Shown here: piece after piece, positions 34,740 to 50,569 of the stretch
Position numbering within the stretch: position 1 is the first letter of the stretch
Layout of the letters: every line of letters begins with the position of its first letter
Assembly (NCBI GenBank): GCA_951640195.1
Contig: OX621164.1
Span: 1,283,098-1,347,097 of the forward strand
Origin: Porpolomopsis calyptriformis
Taxonomy: Eukaryota > Basidiomycota > Agaricomycetes > Agaricales > Hygrophoraceae
Length of the DNA: 64,000 bases
Direction: 5' to 3'
Position numbers and translations under genes: made by a program
Notes under the pieces: model-generated
What the model was told of the DNA's origin: nothing
What the model saw: the letters and a program-made list of their open reading frames with translations, nothing else
The model's database searches: none

Positions 34740-37700
34740 TTATGCATCTATTACCGTGGTGTCAAGCACATTGCGTTTTGATGATGTTATCGACTCACAG
34801 TAGGATGTACCCACGAGCATTGTGGAAAGACTCTGAAGCTGATCTTCATCAAAAGCTTTCTGGTCATTGTGCCAAGTGTCCTGAAAACAAAATAGTACGG
34901 TAAGTGTCAAATGGTATCAATGGTTAGAATACCTGATGAGTCTAAGACCAGCAAGAGTAAGGATGATGGTCCAAGTAATGAAACTGACGCTCACCTTTTT
35001 GAATTCGGAAGCACACTTGCGTATGGTGGTTGAGATTGGAGGTGGGTCAGTAGCATGAAGTGCGAGGACTTACGAGAGAGGGAGATTATTAAACAAACAA
35101 GTCAGTTAGAGATTTGTTTCTCACCTTCTGTAAGAGACGGCATCCATGGTTCAATAGAATACGGAAAGCTTTCAATTAGTGCACATAGTCCGAGAATGGC
35201 GGAGTGGAGCAGCCGTAAAGAGTCTGCATACGATGGGTGCTGCCGTTCGGGTAGTTTGAGTTTCCGAGCCAGACTCACGAAGCGATTCTAATAATGCATT
35301 TGAGATTTGGTCATCGGTGGCCGAATGTACTCACCTTCAACGGCACGATGCTATGCCGCTGCGAGCATCTAACGATCCCCGATAGGACTTTTGAAGCCAT
35401 TTCTCGAACCTCCACATTCTCGTCTGCAAGACACTCCAGTAATACATCCATGACTTGCGATATTCGGTTGGAAGAGATGGTTATGAGGTTACGGTAGAAG
35501 AATACGACAAGCGTGGGCAGGGCGTGGAGGCGGATGCGCCAAGACTGATTGTAAATTCAGACAACTGAACAGCAACACGATGAAAAATGCTACCTTCGAT
35601 GACTTGATCACGGTGACAAAGTTCTCAAGGATCACTTCGACATAATCCGGTGGAAGGGACACAGCGGAAATCACGTATGAGACACCGGAGCTATAAATTC
35701 GCAGTTCGATGTTGTCGTTAAGCTCGGACATGCGCAGAATCTCGGGCCTTTCAGGGGATGAGTATGATCCTTCGCGAGGTTACCAAGCACGCACATCATT
35801 GGAACAACACAAGGAAAGATCAAACAGGCCTCCGAACTGTACGCCGAAAGCCACATCCAATGGAGCACTTCGAAACGACATTAGCAGGAAGAATATCGCA
35901 AGGATCGAGAGTAAATATTACAGGTCAGGCCGACTTTGTCATACTTTAAATTCAATGGGATAAATTAGAGGCTGTAACCCCAAAGAGGTGAACGCACCTC
36001 TGATTGATTGGCACGAGGAGGAGGGAGACGCTGCTCTTTCCATTTTGGCAGCTGGCCCATAATTTTTGCCAAGCGATCGGTATATTGCACGTCACTGTCA
36101 ATCGGCTAAGGGATTTGTGGTTGAGAAAATTAGTAATGACTGACCGAATGCGAAGGGGATCGGCAGTATCCCGGCATGCCTGAAGGAATGCATCCGTCGA
36201 TGGATAGAATGGCTGCCATTGACTCCTTGTTATCATATGGAGAGCTTGGGAAATATATGTCCTGATCTGAACATGGTGGACAGGTTAATAGGAAATGGGT
36301 GATATAAAGCTCTACCTACCTCCGCGTAGTCCGTGTTTGCAGCATCAAAAAAGAGTTCCATGTATTTAGTTGGACGTGTGTCAAACCGCACGCCTAGGTT
36401 ATACACAAGGTCGCCAAATATGGCGAGGCTCTTACTCACTAACCTTCATCTCAGTTAAATTCAATAGGAACATTCCATCTAAACTTACTTGCAAATGCAG
36501 AATCTCCACCAAATTCAAGTGGTAACGTCAGGATCCAGTCGACCAGAGGTTGGTTACGGCGCAGATCTCTGTCTAACAATTGATACTGCTAAAAGGTAAG
36601 ATGGTGTCACGAAACTGTATGCGAATGATCTTACGCTGAAGAATTTCTCCCATAACGCCAGAGTATCGGGCTTAATCTGGGCGAAAATTCGGTCCAGGCG
36701 GGCAGTTGTCCATTTCCATAATTTGTCAGATAATGGTTTGGGCCAGTGTTTCGAACCTAAAAACGCAGTATCGTCGATCTCTGGGCAAATGTTCGACAGC
36801 ATAGAGAGATTTTACCACGCAAGAGCCCGCTTAAAATTTCCGAGCATGCGCGTTGTTTGAATCTATCAGCATCCGCCAGCAAGATATCAATCGCTGTGAG
36901 TAAGCCGTCCAGTCCTTGATTCTCCAGCATCTTGGCTATGATAATATGTCAGTCATGAACTTTGCTGACTTGACATAAAGGTGAAGTACCTAAGCTCTTC
37001 ACAAACGTAACATTTTCTGAGCGCCATTCAACTCTCCCGCTGTTTCGAGTCGACTCTTGACCCCAAAGTGAAGACAACTTGAGGAAATAGTCATCTTTTT
37101 TAACCACTTCGCTAATGACAGACAGTAGCGGCTGGGAATTAGGTTCCCATGAGATCATAGAGGTATCCGCCACGGTTGCGTAACTCTTCACGTATTCGGT
37201 CCAGGAAAGGAATCCTGTGGATATCTTATCGACGTAAGCATCACTGTTGGGCCATTCAGGTCTGGTTAGCAAAGGAAGGACAACGTGGACGAACCTTGTT
37301 CCAACCCGAATAGGCGAATGAAGGCTATCAATGAATATAGAAGGGCTTTCAACGGAAAGAGGCCTTGCGAGAGGATTGTTCCATTCTTCGAACCATAACT
37401 CCTCCCCTGACTTAGCGTATGTACGCATCTTGATGAATGCCAACAGCTTAACCACAGCTCTGAACAAATCATGATGGTACCAACACCTAGATATCAGAAA
37501 TAATTGTGACATACCGTTGGGCATCGACTCGGATTGTCTTTTGAGGGGCAATGGAACTTTCCACGAAAAACTTTGCTAAATCGGGCAATGTTGAGACATC
37601 TCGCCGAAGCAAACCATACAGGAACCTCGCTGCCATTTGGATATATCGCCACTTCATGTGACTTAATCAGTAAGCAAGGCTTCCACGCCATTTCCACGAG

Positions 37701-40700
37701 CTTACATGTGTCTTAGGCCTCAAAGCAACTTCAAGGATTGATGAGATCTGGGGAGGATGGTCAGCTCTAAACTTGCCTCAATTCATAGCTTACTGTTTCG
37801 TTGTATATCACATCCCTCTTTTGAAATCGCACGCGGTTCTTGGCTCGGGCCTGAGCAAGAAGCCCTTGGTCCACGAAGTTTGGGGAGAATTCTGCCTCCA
37901 AGTCATGAAGAATGTCGTTCAAACGAGGCGTCTCAAGGGAATAAACTTCAGTATGTAGTGCCTCTTCAGTGAGATAGATCAAGCAGTCCTGTGCCAGGGT
38001 ATTGACTAATTTTTGGACTGATGGCTAAATGAAGGTGTAAATATCACACACAATGAAATAGCATTTTGCACACCTTTTCTTCATGCTGGCACTCGAGCAA
38101 AGACAGGAGGTACCGACCATAGAATCTTTCATCTACAAAAACGTGAGCAGAAAGAAACCATAAATCGAGTAACTTTTACCGGCAATCGCACTTTCGGCTG
38201 AATACAAGCTCAGAATGCTATTAGAAGAGTGGCCAAGATAACGTACCGATTCCTTTGTCCCAAAGAACGTATAAAGCTCCCTTCATCCGGTCGGCATCGG
38301 TACCTTTCGCCAATGCATCAAATAGGGTTGGGAGTATCAACCTGATTGCGTGTGTATAGTACTTTGCAGAAATGAGCACTTGTCCGCCGAAACTTGAGAG
38401 AAAGATATACGAACACCACAGACATTATGCACTACAGCCTGTGCTTGTCTGTCACAAAGAGAGCGTATACATCAGTATCCGAAACAACGAATGCGCTTCC
38501 TTCTGCCTACTTTCTGACTCGTGTGTAAGGTGACAGAGATAATTCGACCAGCTCCCCAAGAAGTCGGTCGTTGAGTTCGGAACGACGACGCCAAAGAGTG
38601 TGCAAATAAAGGCGGGCACTGTGATAAACTTGTGCGCGCATCACGAAAACTATGCGAGAATTTGTCCTTTGTTTCGATGACATTCGATTCAAGCTTGCGT
38701 GTCATAAAATTAGTTCTGTTGGAATAAATAACATGAGACTAGGAACCTACTCTCGGGCGTGAGCATAGTTTTTCCGTAATGAATCCAAATTGCTTTGTGT
38801 GATACCGCCGTATTCCAGAAGATAGACGTCTATTGCTTTGGTAACAGCAATGACAGCGTCAATGTGGTCCTCACCCTCGCTATTACGGCGTAGAGTGGAT
38901 GCTGCCCGCCAAAGAATATCGCCGAAGCGAGTTCGGTTTTCCGAAATAGCCTGGTAGCGATGGTCCCGAGGATCAGTGAGAGTGAAACCAGCCTTAACAA
39001 ACAGCTGCGAGGCCAGAAGTTCTGGTATTTCGGTATCTTCGTACAGACAAGGATTTGTGACAAGTTTCTCGTGTTCTTGGAAGAAGGTCGGCACTCCACT
39101 CCAGTATGATTTGCAGACATATAAGTAGCTTCGAATAGCATGAATGTTTTCCAAGGTGGCCCCAAAAAGTAAAGTGACTTACCGACAAAAATCGTTCCGG
39201 GCAACATTGTCCCAGGTAGCCGTCGTGTTCAGTAAGGCTTCGATCTTGTTCAGAGCAGGTGTAGCAATCTTGTCAAGAATCTCCAAAACCAACGCAATCT
39301 CATCAGGTGAAGGAACTGCGCAAATGTTCAATAAATTTTCAGAGATGTACCAATTTACCTACCGTGCCATTCGATCTTAGCATCCTGAACTTCATATAAC
39401 CGGCCCCACCAAATATTGTGATCATTGTCAAAACCTAGTCATGTTATTAAGATGAGCCATTGTGGGAGCACAAGAGGTCTCGCCTGGATCTTCCCATTCG
39501 GAGGTGTTGACGAACCGACTGTTGATGGGGTAAATGCCAGAAAGGGTGTGAAGCACCCTTGCGATTAGGCGTCCGGTCCCACTGTAGCCACGTTCGCTTT
39601 TTGTCTTCTCCACAAGAAGTGCCAATAGCTCAACGATTTGTTTTTTATGCTTCAGAAGCTAGATATGCAACCATCATTAGTCCTCCTCCAGCTCCAAAGA
39701 AAAAATATTCACGGCAGAGCCCCCGTTGCCGAGGCACCCACGAAGAATGGAGATACCTAAGACGATCAAATAATCAGTGTCGATTGTAGGAGAAATTCAG
39801 AGTTGAAAATCTTACTCCAATGCAAAGTAGTGTCCGATGGTACAGCGGCATGCGTAGAAGTTGTTCGAGCGCTTGATGCGCCATGTTTCAGTTCATCTTC
39901 GATCTGTGAAATGCAGAATGGCAAGAATCTGGCCAAGACTTCCGCAGGCTTTAGTCGAGCCAAGCACGCCAAAAGTTGACCAAACGCTCGGACGGCGTTG
40001 GATTTAGCATTGGTCGTTGCGTAGTCAAACACCAGGTTCAATACTAGGTTGAAGAGATGATCCGATAGATGCAGGCAGACGATATCTATCATGCTTTTGA
40101 TGGACTTGAGAACGTCCTCTTCTTGTTTCCCCCCCGTCGTATTCTTCTGTCCTCCTTCTTCAGGAAGGTTCTCATATAGTGCGAAGACTCTTCGGAACAA
40201 AGAGACAACCCAGTCTAAAGCGTTTGGTTAACCTGAAACAGCCAGAAAGGATGAGATTAAAAAGGTAACTACCAGCAAAACCCGCCGTGCTATCTCGGGC
40301 AAGAGTTCGCTCATCATCTCTGGTGAGAGAACCCACAGCTTCCCTTCCGTTGAGGAACTGATTGTCATCCAGGGTATACATTTCGCCTTCTGACCCATCA
40401 TTCGGTGGGCGAAGACCCGACAGATCCCCGATTTTAATGTGCTGCACGGCGGAGATAATGAACATGGTCGCACACACTGTCTTGATTGGGTCGTTCTGAA
40501 ACAAGGACTAAATAAAAATCGTTTGTCTGAGATCAATGGTACGAACGAGATCAATGCCCGGAACACACAGCTCCAATAGAGGCACCAGGTGTTTCTGCCC
40601 ACCAAGCCAAACCTGTTCGGAGACCAAGGGACGAGAAATTCCAGACAACATGCTCAACATCGCAGTTGTTCTATGAGTTTCGTTAACACTTTCGAGCCCG

Positions 40701-42654
40701 CCATACGCACGCTCGAGGAGCTCAGGCATGATAAGAGTCGGTTCCAGAAGAGCCATGATATGCAGAGCGCCTTGAGCATAACTCATTGATATAGGATCTT
40801 TGGAGAACATGGCCAAAAATGCGGGAGTTCGGAGAATCGTCACGAAGCCCCGACGAATTGCTGGAGTCAAACGATTGGTCTGAAAGAGTGATTTGGTGAG
40901 ATGTCAAGGACGCAACGACAGACTCCGATACATACTAGCGGCGTCTTACACGATGGCTCTTGTTCCTCCGTCCATCGTTTGCCAAACTCGCATGCCAAAC
41001 GTTGTAACAACATTGTCAACTTGAATGTCGCATCCTCAACCTTAAGAATCGCGAGATAGAGGGTCACTTACATTCAACGTCCACACGCCAGAGTTAGAAG
41101 GATGAAAGAAAGACTCGACACTGGTAATCAATCGGTCCAGAGAGTCCAAGGCCTTAGAACCGGCTAAGAATCCGGTTTGCTGCCGCGCAGGCTGGTTTTG
41201 CGCATTGAGCTTCTGAGGCAAATCGGAATCAGCACGTAGTGGCCCGTCGACAGACATCGAATATACGAAGATCTTGGCAATAGCATCTGAGATAAGAGAA
41301 TGGGTATTTAAGAATCATTTTGAAGGTGAGGGTTGCGACGAACGATATCTATTGATCTGCTTTTTGATTCCGGCAGACTCTCTGCTTGCCCTAGCATCAG
41401 CATAGCCCGAGGTTGTGCTGGTAACCTGCAATAGATCTGTTAGGCGCGCAAAAGAGAATTGCTGAGATTGCTAACTTTTGTCGCTTCTACCGGAACATCT
41501 GATCAAATATTGATTTAGATTCTTAGGAGCTATAAGTCGAGGACGAACTCATTGATCCCAACCCTTTTCCAACGAGTAGCGTCCACTCATCTTCGCTCCA
41601 TATGCCGACGTCTTTCCAGTCTGCTCCTTCTGGACCTGCAATACCCAACTTGGCTACAACGTGTTCTTCGGAAAGCTCACCAGCAAGCTCAATTAGCCTA
41701 TCATCCAGCGTAGAGGAATTAAACGCCTCCCAGAGTTTAAACAGGGACGGGAGGTAGAGGTGGATGCGACTTGGCGGGAGAAAGGATGTGATGACGGGTA
41801 CCATGACCAGGACTGACTGAATTGGTGGTCGTCAATTATAAGGTGTGGTAATTCAGGTTGAAAAACTCACTTCTTTGGTTAGGATAGGTAAGAAGGTGTT
41901 AAGCATATGGGGTATTTCACTGGGAGGATAATACCTTTTGCACTCCTCTGCTACAAATAAAAGAATGTTGACCACATTTCGACTAGAGGAATCAGATTGC
42001 GTGTCGATAAACGTCAAAGTGCTACGTACGAGCTGTCTTGGAGTCTTTTCTTGGGCCATAGTTCTTTTTGAAGGGTCCGCCACAAGGGCTGCCAAGAGAG
42101 TTCGAGGTCGGTGGCTTGCAACTTGCGCTTCGAGCCCGGTTTATTGCCAAGAAGGCGAGACAGCATATCAGCCCAGCTGCGAATGATGCGAGGGTCTATA
42201 CCTGGCATGAGACAGAGTTCATAATACAGTCGAACAAGTTTCGCGCGCGTTGTTGTGGTTATGGGGTAACGCATAAGAAACCAGCTAAAAGGAGAGGATG
42301 AAGATCATATATGAGAACCACCTGAAGCGAATCTTACCACTGCAATACCCCATCCCATGTGGTGAGTGTGGTCCAATTCTTGGTGTGGGCGCAAATGGCT
42401 ATCTTCCCGACGATATACTCCAGCTTAGATTGCATCTCGTCGACGGACTCACAATCATACGGTAAAGATTGGAGATACGTCTGAAGCCAAGCACGATCCC
42501 GGTCCAGAGGGGACAACTCTGCATGGGTCACGTCCGGAACCTCGACGATGGACGGAGTATCGTCTTCCATTTCGATATCGGAATCAAACTGAGAGGCGTA
42601 GGTTTTTATATCTTCACCAGAGCCATAAGAGTTTAGGAGAGATACGAAATCCAT
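34740..42654 (-). CDS. BLM10: Proteasome activator BLM10/PA200
   Basis: Giant HEAT-repeat protein that caps the 20S core particle. The start at 42654 gives MDFVSLLNSYGSGEDI, an acidic stretch, then the conserved AWLQTYLQSLPYDCES. HEAT-like exons continue for almost 8 kb with roughly two dozen introns: RAKLVRLYYELCLMPGID, PPSEIPHMLNTFLPILT, RIHLYLPSLFKLWEAFN, and others. The C-terminal module includes RKLKLPERQHPSYADSLRL, FPYSIEPWMPSLTEVL, TTIRKCASEFKK and DTWHNDQKAFDEDQLQSLS. A final intron at 34748-34798 joins a Tyr codon plus one base to a last coding exon of 8 nt, giving Ser-Tyr-Tyr-Ala-stop. This is the conserved C-terminal motif that docks in the 20S alpha-ring pocket. Length is roughly 1,900 residues. 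No frame break is seen. Confidence 0.9.
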
Positions 42655-42836
42655 GTTGACTTTCAAGTTTTGGTCCAAAGCAGACTTGGCTTTGGATACA
42701 CTGCACCTTTGTCCTAAATATAAGAAGAAAGGAGAGGGGTGACGCACTCGCACTGCTGACGCGTCCTTTGGATTGAAGGTTGACGCGTACCTGGTGTACG
42801 GCAGGACCTGTTGGTTTCCGGTGATTACTCAACGAT

Positions 42837-43882
42837 ATGTTCCATCTCTTCCAATTTTTTGGGACAAGGATCGCAACCTCTCGGTCTCGAAACCTCTTGA
42901 GGTTTGCAAAATACCATTCCCATGCATCTCCTCTAAATTCTCAGTTCTCCACCCTCAAACCTTTACTTTGGGGCTCGATTTTTACCATCGGCGCAGTATC
43001 TGCCCTTCACTCCACCATACATCTCGACTCTGAAAGTTTGGGCAATGACCGCACAGAAACCTTTGGTCTCCCCCCCCTCAGTGCTAGTTGTACGCTTCTG
43101 ATACCCAGCGTTTAGTTGATCCCGCGACATCTATCGCTTTCCCGATCAAGTTGCAGCTGCCATCCAAGGTACCACTACCAACATTCACGCTTGTTGGTGT
43201 CGGCGTCAGAACCGTGTCCTTCTTGAAGATCAAAGTCTATTCTGTTGGATTTTACGCGGACCTCCAAAATCACAATTTGCGTGTAAGTGCGCGGTGCAAT
43301 TCCGTAGTCGAACCCCCTGAGAGCACTTTAGATACCGAGGGCCGCTACACCCGACGAAAAAATTGAACATATAATCCGAAACTCTGCTTGCGTCATTCGC
43401 ATTGGTTCGTCTTCTCATTGTAACATTTCCCATGACACTCATGGTTATCCAGTTCCGACACGGTCAACATCGTACAGCCATCTCAGAGATGGCTTCATGC
43501 GATCTATGCAAGGGCGCATGGATTTGGGTCGTCAACGAGGCACGCTTTCTCAAGAGGAAGAACAAAATATCCAATCACCATTGCGGAAACTCAAGTCTAT
43601 TTTCCCAAGCACACCACTTAAAAAACATACGCCTCTGGATATACTCCTCACCGCTCCTCCTACTAACCCGACGCAGTCGCGATCGCTAATCATACGTGAC
43701 ATGGGCTCTGTCGAGAACGACTGGGTTGCGACAGAATTTATGTTGGGATATTTTGAGGGTAAAGGTCCCAGTCCTCCAGTCAGTTTATTCAACAATGCAA
43801 AATAGCATGACTCACTTCTTTCCAGCTGAAACGGTCTGTCGTGGATCGTCTGGAATCCTTTGGGGATGGAGGTCAAAATTAA
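42837..43882 (+). CDS. AIM18: Mitochondrial chalcone-isomerase-fold protein AIM18
   Basis: Inner-membrane-associated protein of unknown biochemical role with a chalcone isomerase fold. The start at 42837 gives a basic presequence (MFHLFQFFGTRIATSRSRNL) and a membrane segment LLWGSIFTIGAVSALHS. The fold then runs across short introns: TSIAFPIKLQLPSKV, TFTLVGVGVRTVSFLKIK, VYSVGFYADLQNHNLR, then AATPDEKIEHIIRNSACVIR, VPTRSTSYSHLRDGFMRSMQ and SLIIRDMGSVENDWVATEFM, LGYFEGKGPSPP, LKRSVVDRLESFG. The stop is at 43882. Family members in yeast are Aim18/Aim46. The catalytic residues of plant enzymes are not obviously kept. It is divergent from BLM10 across 182 bp. Confidence 0.88.
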
Positions 43883-44251
43883 GAGGACCATCTCTAAACC
43901 CTATAAAATCTTTTGCCCTTTTGTTGACGCAAGGTGCTGCCTAAGGTGGTCAACCTTGACTTTCAAGATCAACGAGGCCATGATCGAGGACAATATAGTA
44001 ATGGCCCACCGAGACCTGAGACAGATCTTCCCTGCAACATTGCCTGGCCCTCACATGTAATCGTTTTCGCATCTCTCTCAAGAATCAGGGTCCAGCCTAG
44101 TATTTGGGCATGGTGAACCCCGAACAAGCAGTAACTGCGAGTTTACATTCTGGCAGAAGGGGCCGAGTATATTGCTCAGTTCAGTACTAATCAATCTGGG
44201 TACCCTAAGCATGTGCTTGTCCATGAGCTGTAGCTTAGTCATACGAACAAA
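43883..44251. other. Left flank of the transposase gene
   Basis: 369 bp between AIM18 and the transposase start. I looked here and in 45522-45627 for matching terminal inverted repeats and a TTA/TAA target duplication and found none by eye. Confidence 0.4.
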
Positions 44252-45521
44252 ATGGATCATCGAGTCGCCATTCGACGGAATGTCATCTTAATTATTCTCG
44301 CACTAATCCTTCAAGCCGCAGCAGCTACGGCAATAATCTGCGCTGAACCTGAAACAATTCCACACCACCATTCTCCATTTGATGGACAACCCTGGATCCG
44401 CAGGTTACTGAACGGCCGTTCTCAACACATTCGTACTCGACTTGGCATGCGCAAGGATGTTTTCCTTGAGCTTGTTGAGGCTCTCAGGACCTCTGGACTT
44501 GAATCGTCACGGAGTGCCACTTTAGAGGAGCAGGTGGCAATTTTTTTATACATTTGTGTTACCGGTCTCCCTATCCGCCTTGTGGGTGAACGTTTCCAAC
44601 GGTCCAAGGCTTTCATTTCAAAGTATGGCTTCCATTCTGATTATTCAAGTAATAATAACTGATGAGTTGTGCTCAGATCCTTTAACAATGTCCTTGAGGC
44701 TCTATCTTCTGCCCCTCTCACTGATTTTATCCGTTCCCCTAATGCGGAGAGCCCACCTTCTCCCGCCATCGCCAACCAGCCCAAACCTTTTCCTTTTTTT
44801 GAAGACGCACTTGGGGCAATTTGTGGAACCCATATCAACTGCATACAAACTGAACGAGATCCATTCAAAAATCACAATGGAACTGTGATTCCCAACTTCC
44901 TCGCTGCCTGCAGCTTTGGTCTTAAGTTTCTGCACATATTCAGAGGTTGGGAGGGTTCCACATCTGAATCCACAATGTACAATGCTGCCCACCTAAGCAA
45001 TCTCGTCATTCCACCTGGCAAGTACTACCTGACTGAGGGGGATTTCCCATCATGTGACGGACTTTTGGTCCCTTATTGTGGGGCCCAGTGCCGTCCCACA
45101 GATCAACGGTATCGTAGATTAACCATATATACTTTTTCCACTCACCGGATGAACTGGTAGACCTCAAACACCCGAAGAACTCTTCAATTCACGCCATTTA
45201 ATGGCTCGCAAGATCGTCGAGCGCATCTATGTTATTCTGAAGCGCCGCTTTCGGATTCTGTCACAATCACCTCATCATGACCTCGACACACGAGCACGAA
45301 TCCCTGTCGCCCTTGCAACGCTACATAATTTCATTCGCGATCGGGACCCGGATGAAATACATGAATTCAGCGACTCTTCAACCGGCCCAGTTCCCTGCAT
45401 GCGATCCAGTGGACAATTGGCGGTAGGAGTTTCTGAGAGGAATCGAGCGAGTAGGAGGCGGGATGACATTGCGCGCCGTATGTGGGGACAATATCAGGAG
45501 AATACCCAGGGAAAAACCTAA
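44252..45521 (+). CDS. Harbinger/PIF-type DDE transposase-like protein with altered catalytic residues
   Basis: The start at 44252 gives MDHRVAIRRNVILIILALIL. The N-terminal helix-turn-helix part reads HIRTRLGMRKDVFLELVEAL, EEQVAIFLYICVTGL and ERFQRSKAFISK. Introns at 44623-44676 and 45109-45160 leave 387 codons. The nuclease part follows the DDE_Tnp_4 order: FFEDALGAICGTHIN, IPNFLAACSFGLKFLHIFRG, IPPGKYYLTEGDFPSCDGLL, RPQTPEELFNSRHLMARKIV, ERIYVILKRRFRIL. In active relatives the first block is Gly-Ala-Leu/Ile-Asp-Gly-Thr-His; here Asp is Cys. The Gly-Trp-x-Gly-Ser block, normally followed by Ala/His-Asp-Ser, reads GWEGSTSEST. The Glu of the ...VER block is kept. The reading frame is otherwise intact, so it may be a recently disabled element or a co-opted gene. 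Confidence 0.85.
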
Positions 45522-45627
45522 ACTGTTTTTTCTGTACCCTGTATCTTATCAATCATAGCTACTGATATGTTGTATTTTGAGCACGATGGTTCTTCCTGCC
45601 TAACTTGGCGTTTATCAGGCGCTAGCC

Positions 45628-46916
45628 ATGCAGACCTTGTTCAGAAATCGTTCGCTATGCGGTACTAATTTGTTGGTACCGAGTTCACGGTTTACTCTGA
45701 CCTTCACTTCGAGGACATATGCGACTCACCGCGGTCCTCCACCTTCTCCTCTGTCTTCATCCCTGGACCAAAAACTTGGACAACCGCGAAGCCATGATTC
45801 TATTGGTCCGTTCCCGTTGATGGGAATCTCACAACCTTACTTGAACCGTGGGGAGGATGTGAAGAAATGGTCAGAACTAAGTGCCGGTGGTAAAGGCATG
45901 TTCAAGTCTCTTCTCCTTGTCCAGCTTGAAATCCTCGTCGCTTACCATCACATCAGTCCTGCGTACCACAGCACGAACTACAAATCTCGCCGTCATCTTG
46001 TGTGGAGCAGGACTATCTGCAGTGCTCATCTATGCGCTGACAACTGAATTATTCTCGAAAAATTCTGCAACCGTATTGTACAGCGAGGCATGCGACAAAA
46101 TCAAGGCATCTCCTGAAGTGCGCTTGCATGTACGCACAATCCTTGCCGAATTTGACCTCGACATGCTTTCTAGGTCTCAAAATACCTACATGGACCACTC
46201 TCATTTCACAACAACCCACCCTCAGCCGTTCGTCCACGACACCGAAATCGCCATGTCTCTTCCCATCTCTCCCGTGATTCTGCTGGCCATGAGCATATGC
46301 ACCTGAACTTCTATGTTCAAGCCTGTTCTTCGCCTTCGAAATCCTCGTACCTTGGTTCGCTGATTGACTGGACGCAAAGGACACTTTTCTCTGAAACGAT
46401 GATGGAAGAATCTATCGCGTGGGTGAGGGAATACGCTACGGATCTACGAGTCAAGTCGAGAGATCTCTTTAGATATTTAAGTGGAACACCTTTACCCCCT
46501 CCTGTTCTGCGAACCTTGCCTTCACCCACTGAAAGTGACGTCCCGGAGAAGGAAGAAGTGAATACATGGAGCATTGCGGGGCTCTTTTCGAACCTGAGAG
46601 GGCCAAAAAGTTGGCGTACAGACCCCAACCCATTGGAAGACAGACGAGTGTGGACTGATGGGGAAGTTCACGCTCGTCTTATCAGTGTATGTGCTGTTGT
46701 CCCTCACAGGATTCCCAAAGTCTTAATGTTGCCATAGAACAACCAGGGTTATTTTGTCTTCGAATATATATACATCGACATGCCAAGTAAGTTAACTTTC
46801 GCACCTCGTTCACTCTCTCATTCGGCTTCTGTGCAGATTCACGAGCTCCAGGTTTCAAACGGGTATTCATTGAACGGGCATCAATAGGGGCTGAAGTGTT
46901 TACCCCGTATCGGTAG
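45628..46916 (+). CDS. TIM21: Mitochondrial import inner membrane translocase subunit TIM21
   Basis: Links the TOM and TIM23 complexes during presequence import. The start at 45628 gives a presequence (MQTLFRNRSLCGTNLLVPSS). An intron at about 45890-45958 joins ELSAG to VLRTTARTTNLAVILCGAGL, SAVLIYALTTELF, the single membrane helix. The intermembrane-space domain continues NSATVLYSEACDKIKASPE, then after an intron VSKYLHGPLSFHNNPPS, RPRHRNRHVSS, HLNFYVQ. A long exon follows (TMMEESIAWVREYATDLRVK). Two small last exons give NNQGYFVFEYIYIDMP and GFKRVFIERASIGAEVF, stop at 46916. The Tyr-Phe-Val-Phe and Arg-Arg/Lys-Val-Phe-Ile/Val-Glu-Arg motifs are typical of Tim21. The insert around 46400-46620 is longer than in yeast. 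Confidence 0.9.
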
Positions 46917-47005
46917 CTTTCTGGATTCACCACGAACGACCATCATCCTCAATACAGGGTGTTAGTTGTTCCAGTAGTGCGTAACGGATGATATCTGTAT
47001 GAATA

Positions 47006-47576
47006 CTACACATCGCCGACAAGCCTCTGTACGCGCTTTAGCACAGAGTCCTTGGAAGGGTCTGTCTCGAAGTATGAGACAGGAACAAGTGATACAATGA
47101 AATCACAGAATCGTACCATAAGGGTGATCTTTGGAAGGGATTTCAAGCAAAGCTGGGAAGGCTTGTTGGTACTTATCAACCGTAGGTCGAATTTTTTCCG
47201 CGATCTAGAGCAACACAAGAAAACGTTGAGCCCGTCGAATATTCTGGACAGTGATTCGAACATGTTGGTTGATCAACAGAATAGCAATGTCCTTCCGCTC
47301 TGTGAATTCCTGGAACGCCGCCTCGATCGTTGATACCTGCGTCTCTGATAAAATAGATGAGAAAAGCCAGTGAGACACGATTCATACATACTCGCGTCCA
47401 CGACGAGAAAATTCTTCTTCTGAGAGTTATTAATATGGCCGATACCGGCTAGGAGGAGCCCTGTGATAGAATCCTGGAAACCAAAATATTGGATAAAGAC
47501 CACAGCTTCTTTGAATGCACACCTCATCTCCGATGACCGCGAGCAGGTTGCGGTCCTTGAAGGATGCTGCGGACAT
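47006..47576 (-). CDS. VMA7: V-type proton ATPase subunit F
   Basis: Central-stalk subunit of the vacuolar proton pump. The start at 47576 gives [18 protein letters not shown]. Introns separate the remaining exons: [83 protein letters not shown] and the tail [18 protein letters not shown]. The stop is at 47006. All signature stretches ([26 protein letters not shown]) are present, and the size of about 120 residues is normal. Four introns in a 360-nt coding sequence show how finely genes are split here. It is divergent from ECD with 61 bp between starts and convergent with TIM21. Confidence 0.93.
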
Positions 47577-47637
47577 GGTTCGACAACGTCAACCCCGAAT
47601 CTACGAACGCTCTGTTTGCATGTGCTTGGTCTGAGGA

Positions 47638-50569
<2,932 letters not shown>

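Noticed and set aside
45109..45160. Frameshift or stop in the transposase gene
   Set aside because: The break coincides with a 52-nt GTATCG...GGTAG intron whose removal gives RPQTPEELFN, the conserved block, in frame.
43883..45627. Terminal inverted repeats of a Harbinger element
   Set aside because: No matching inverted ends or TTA/TAA duplication could be seen in the short flanks; not reported as a mobile element boundary.
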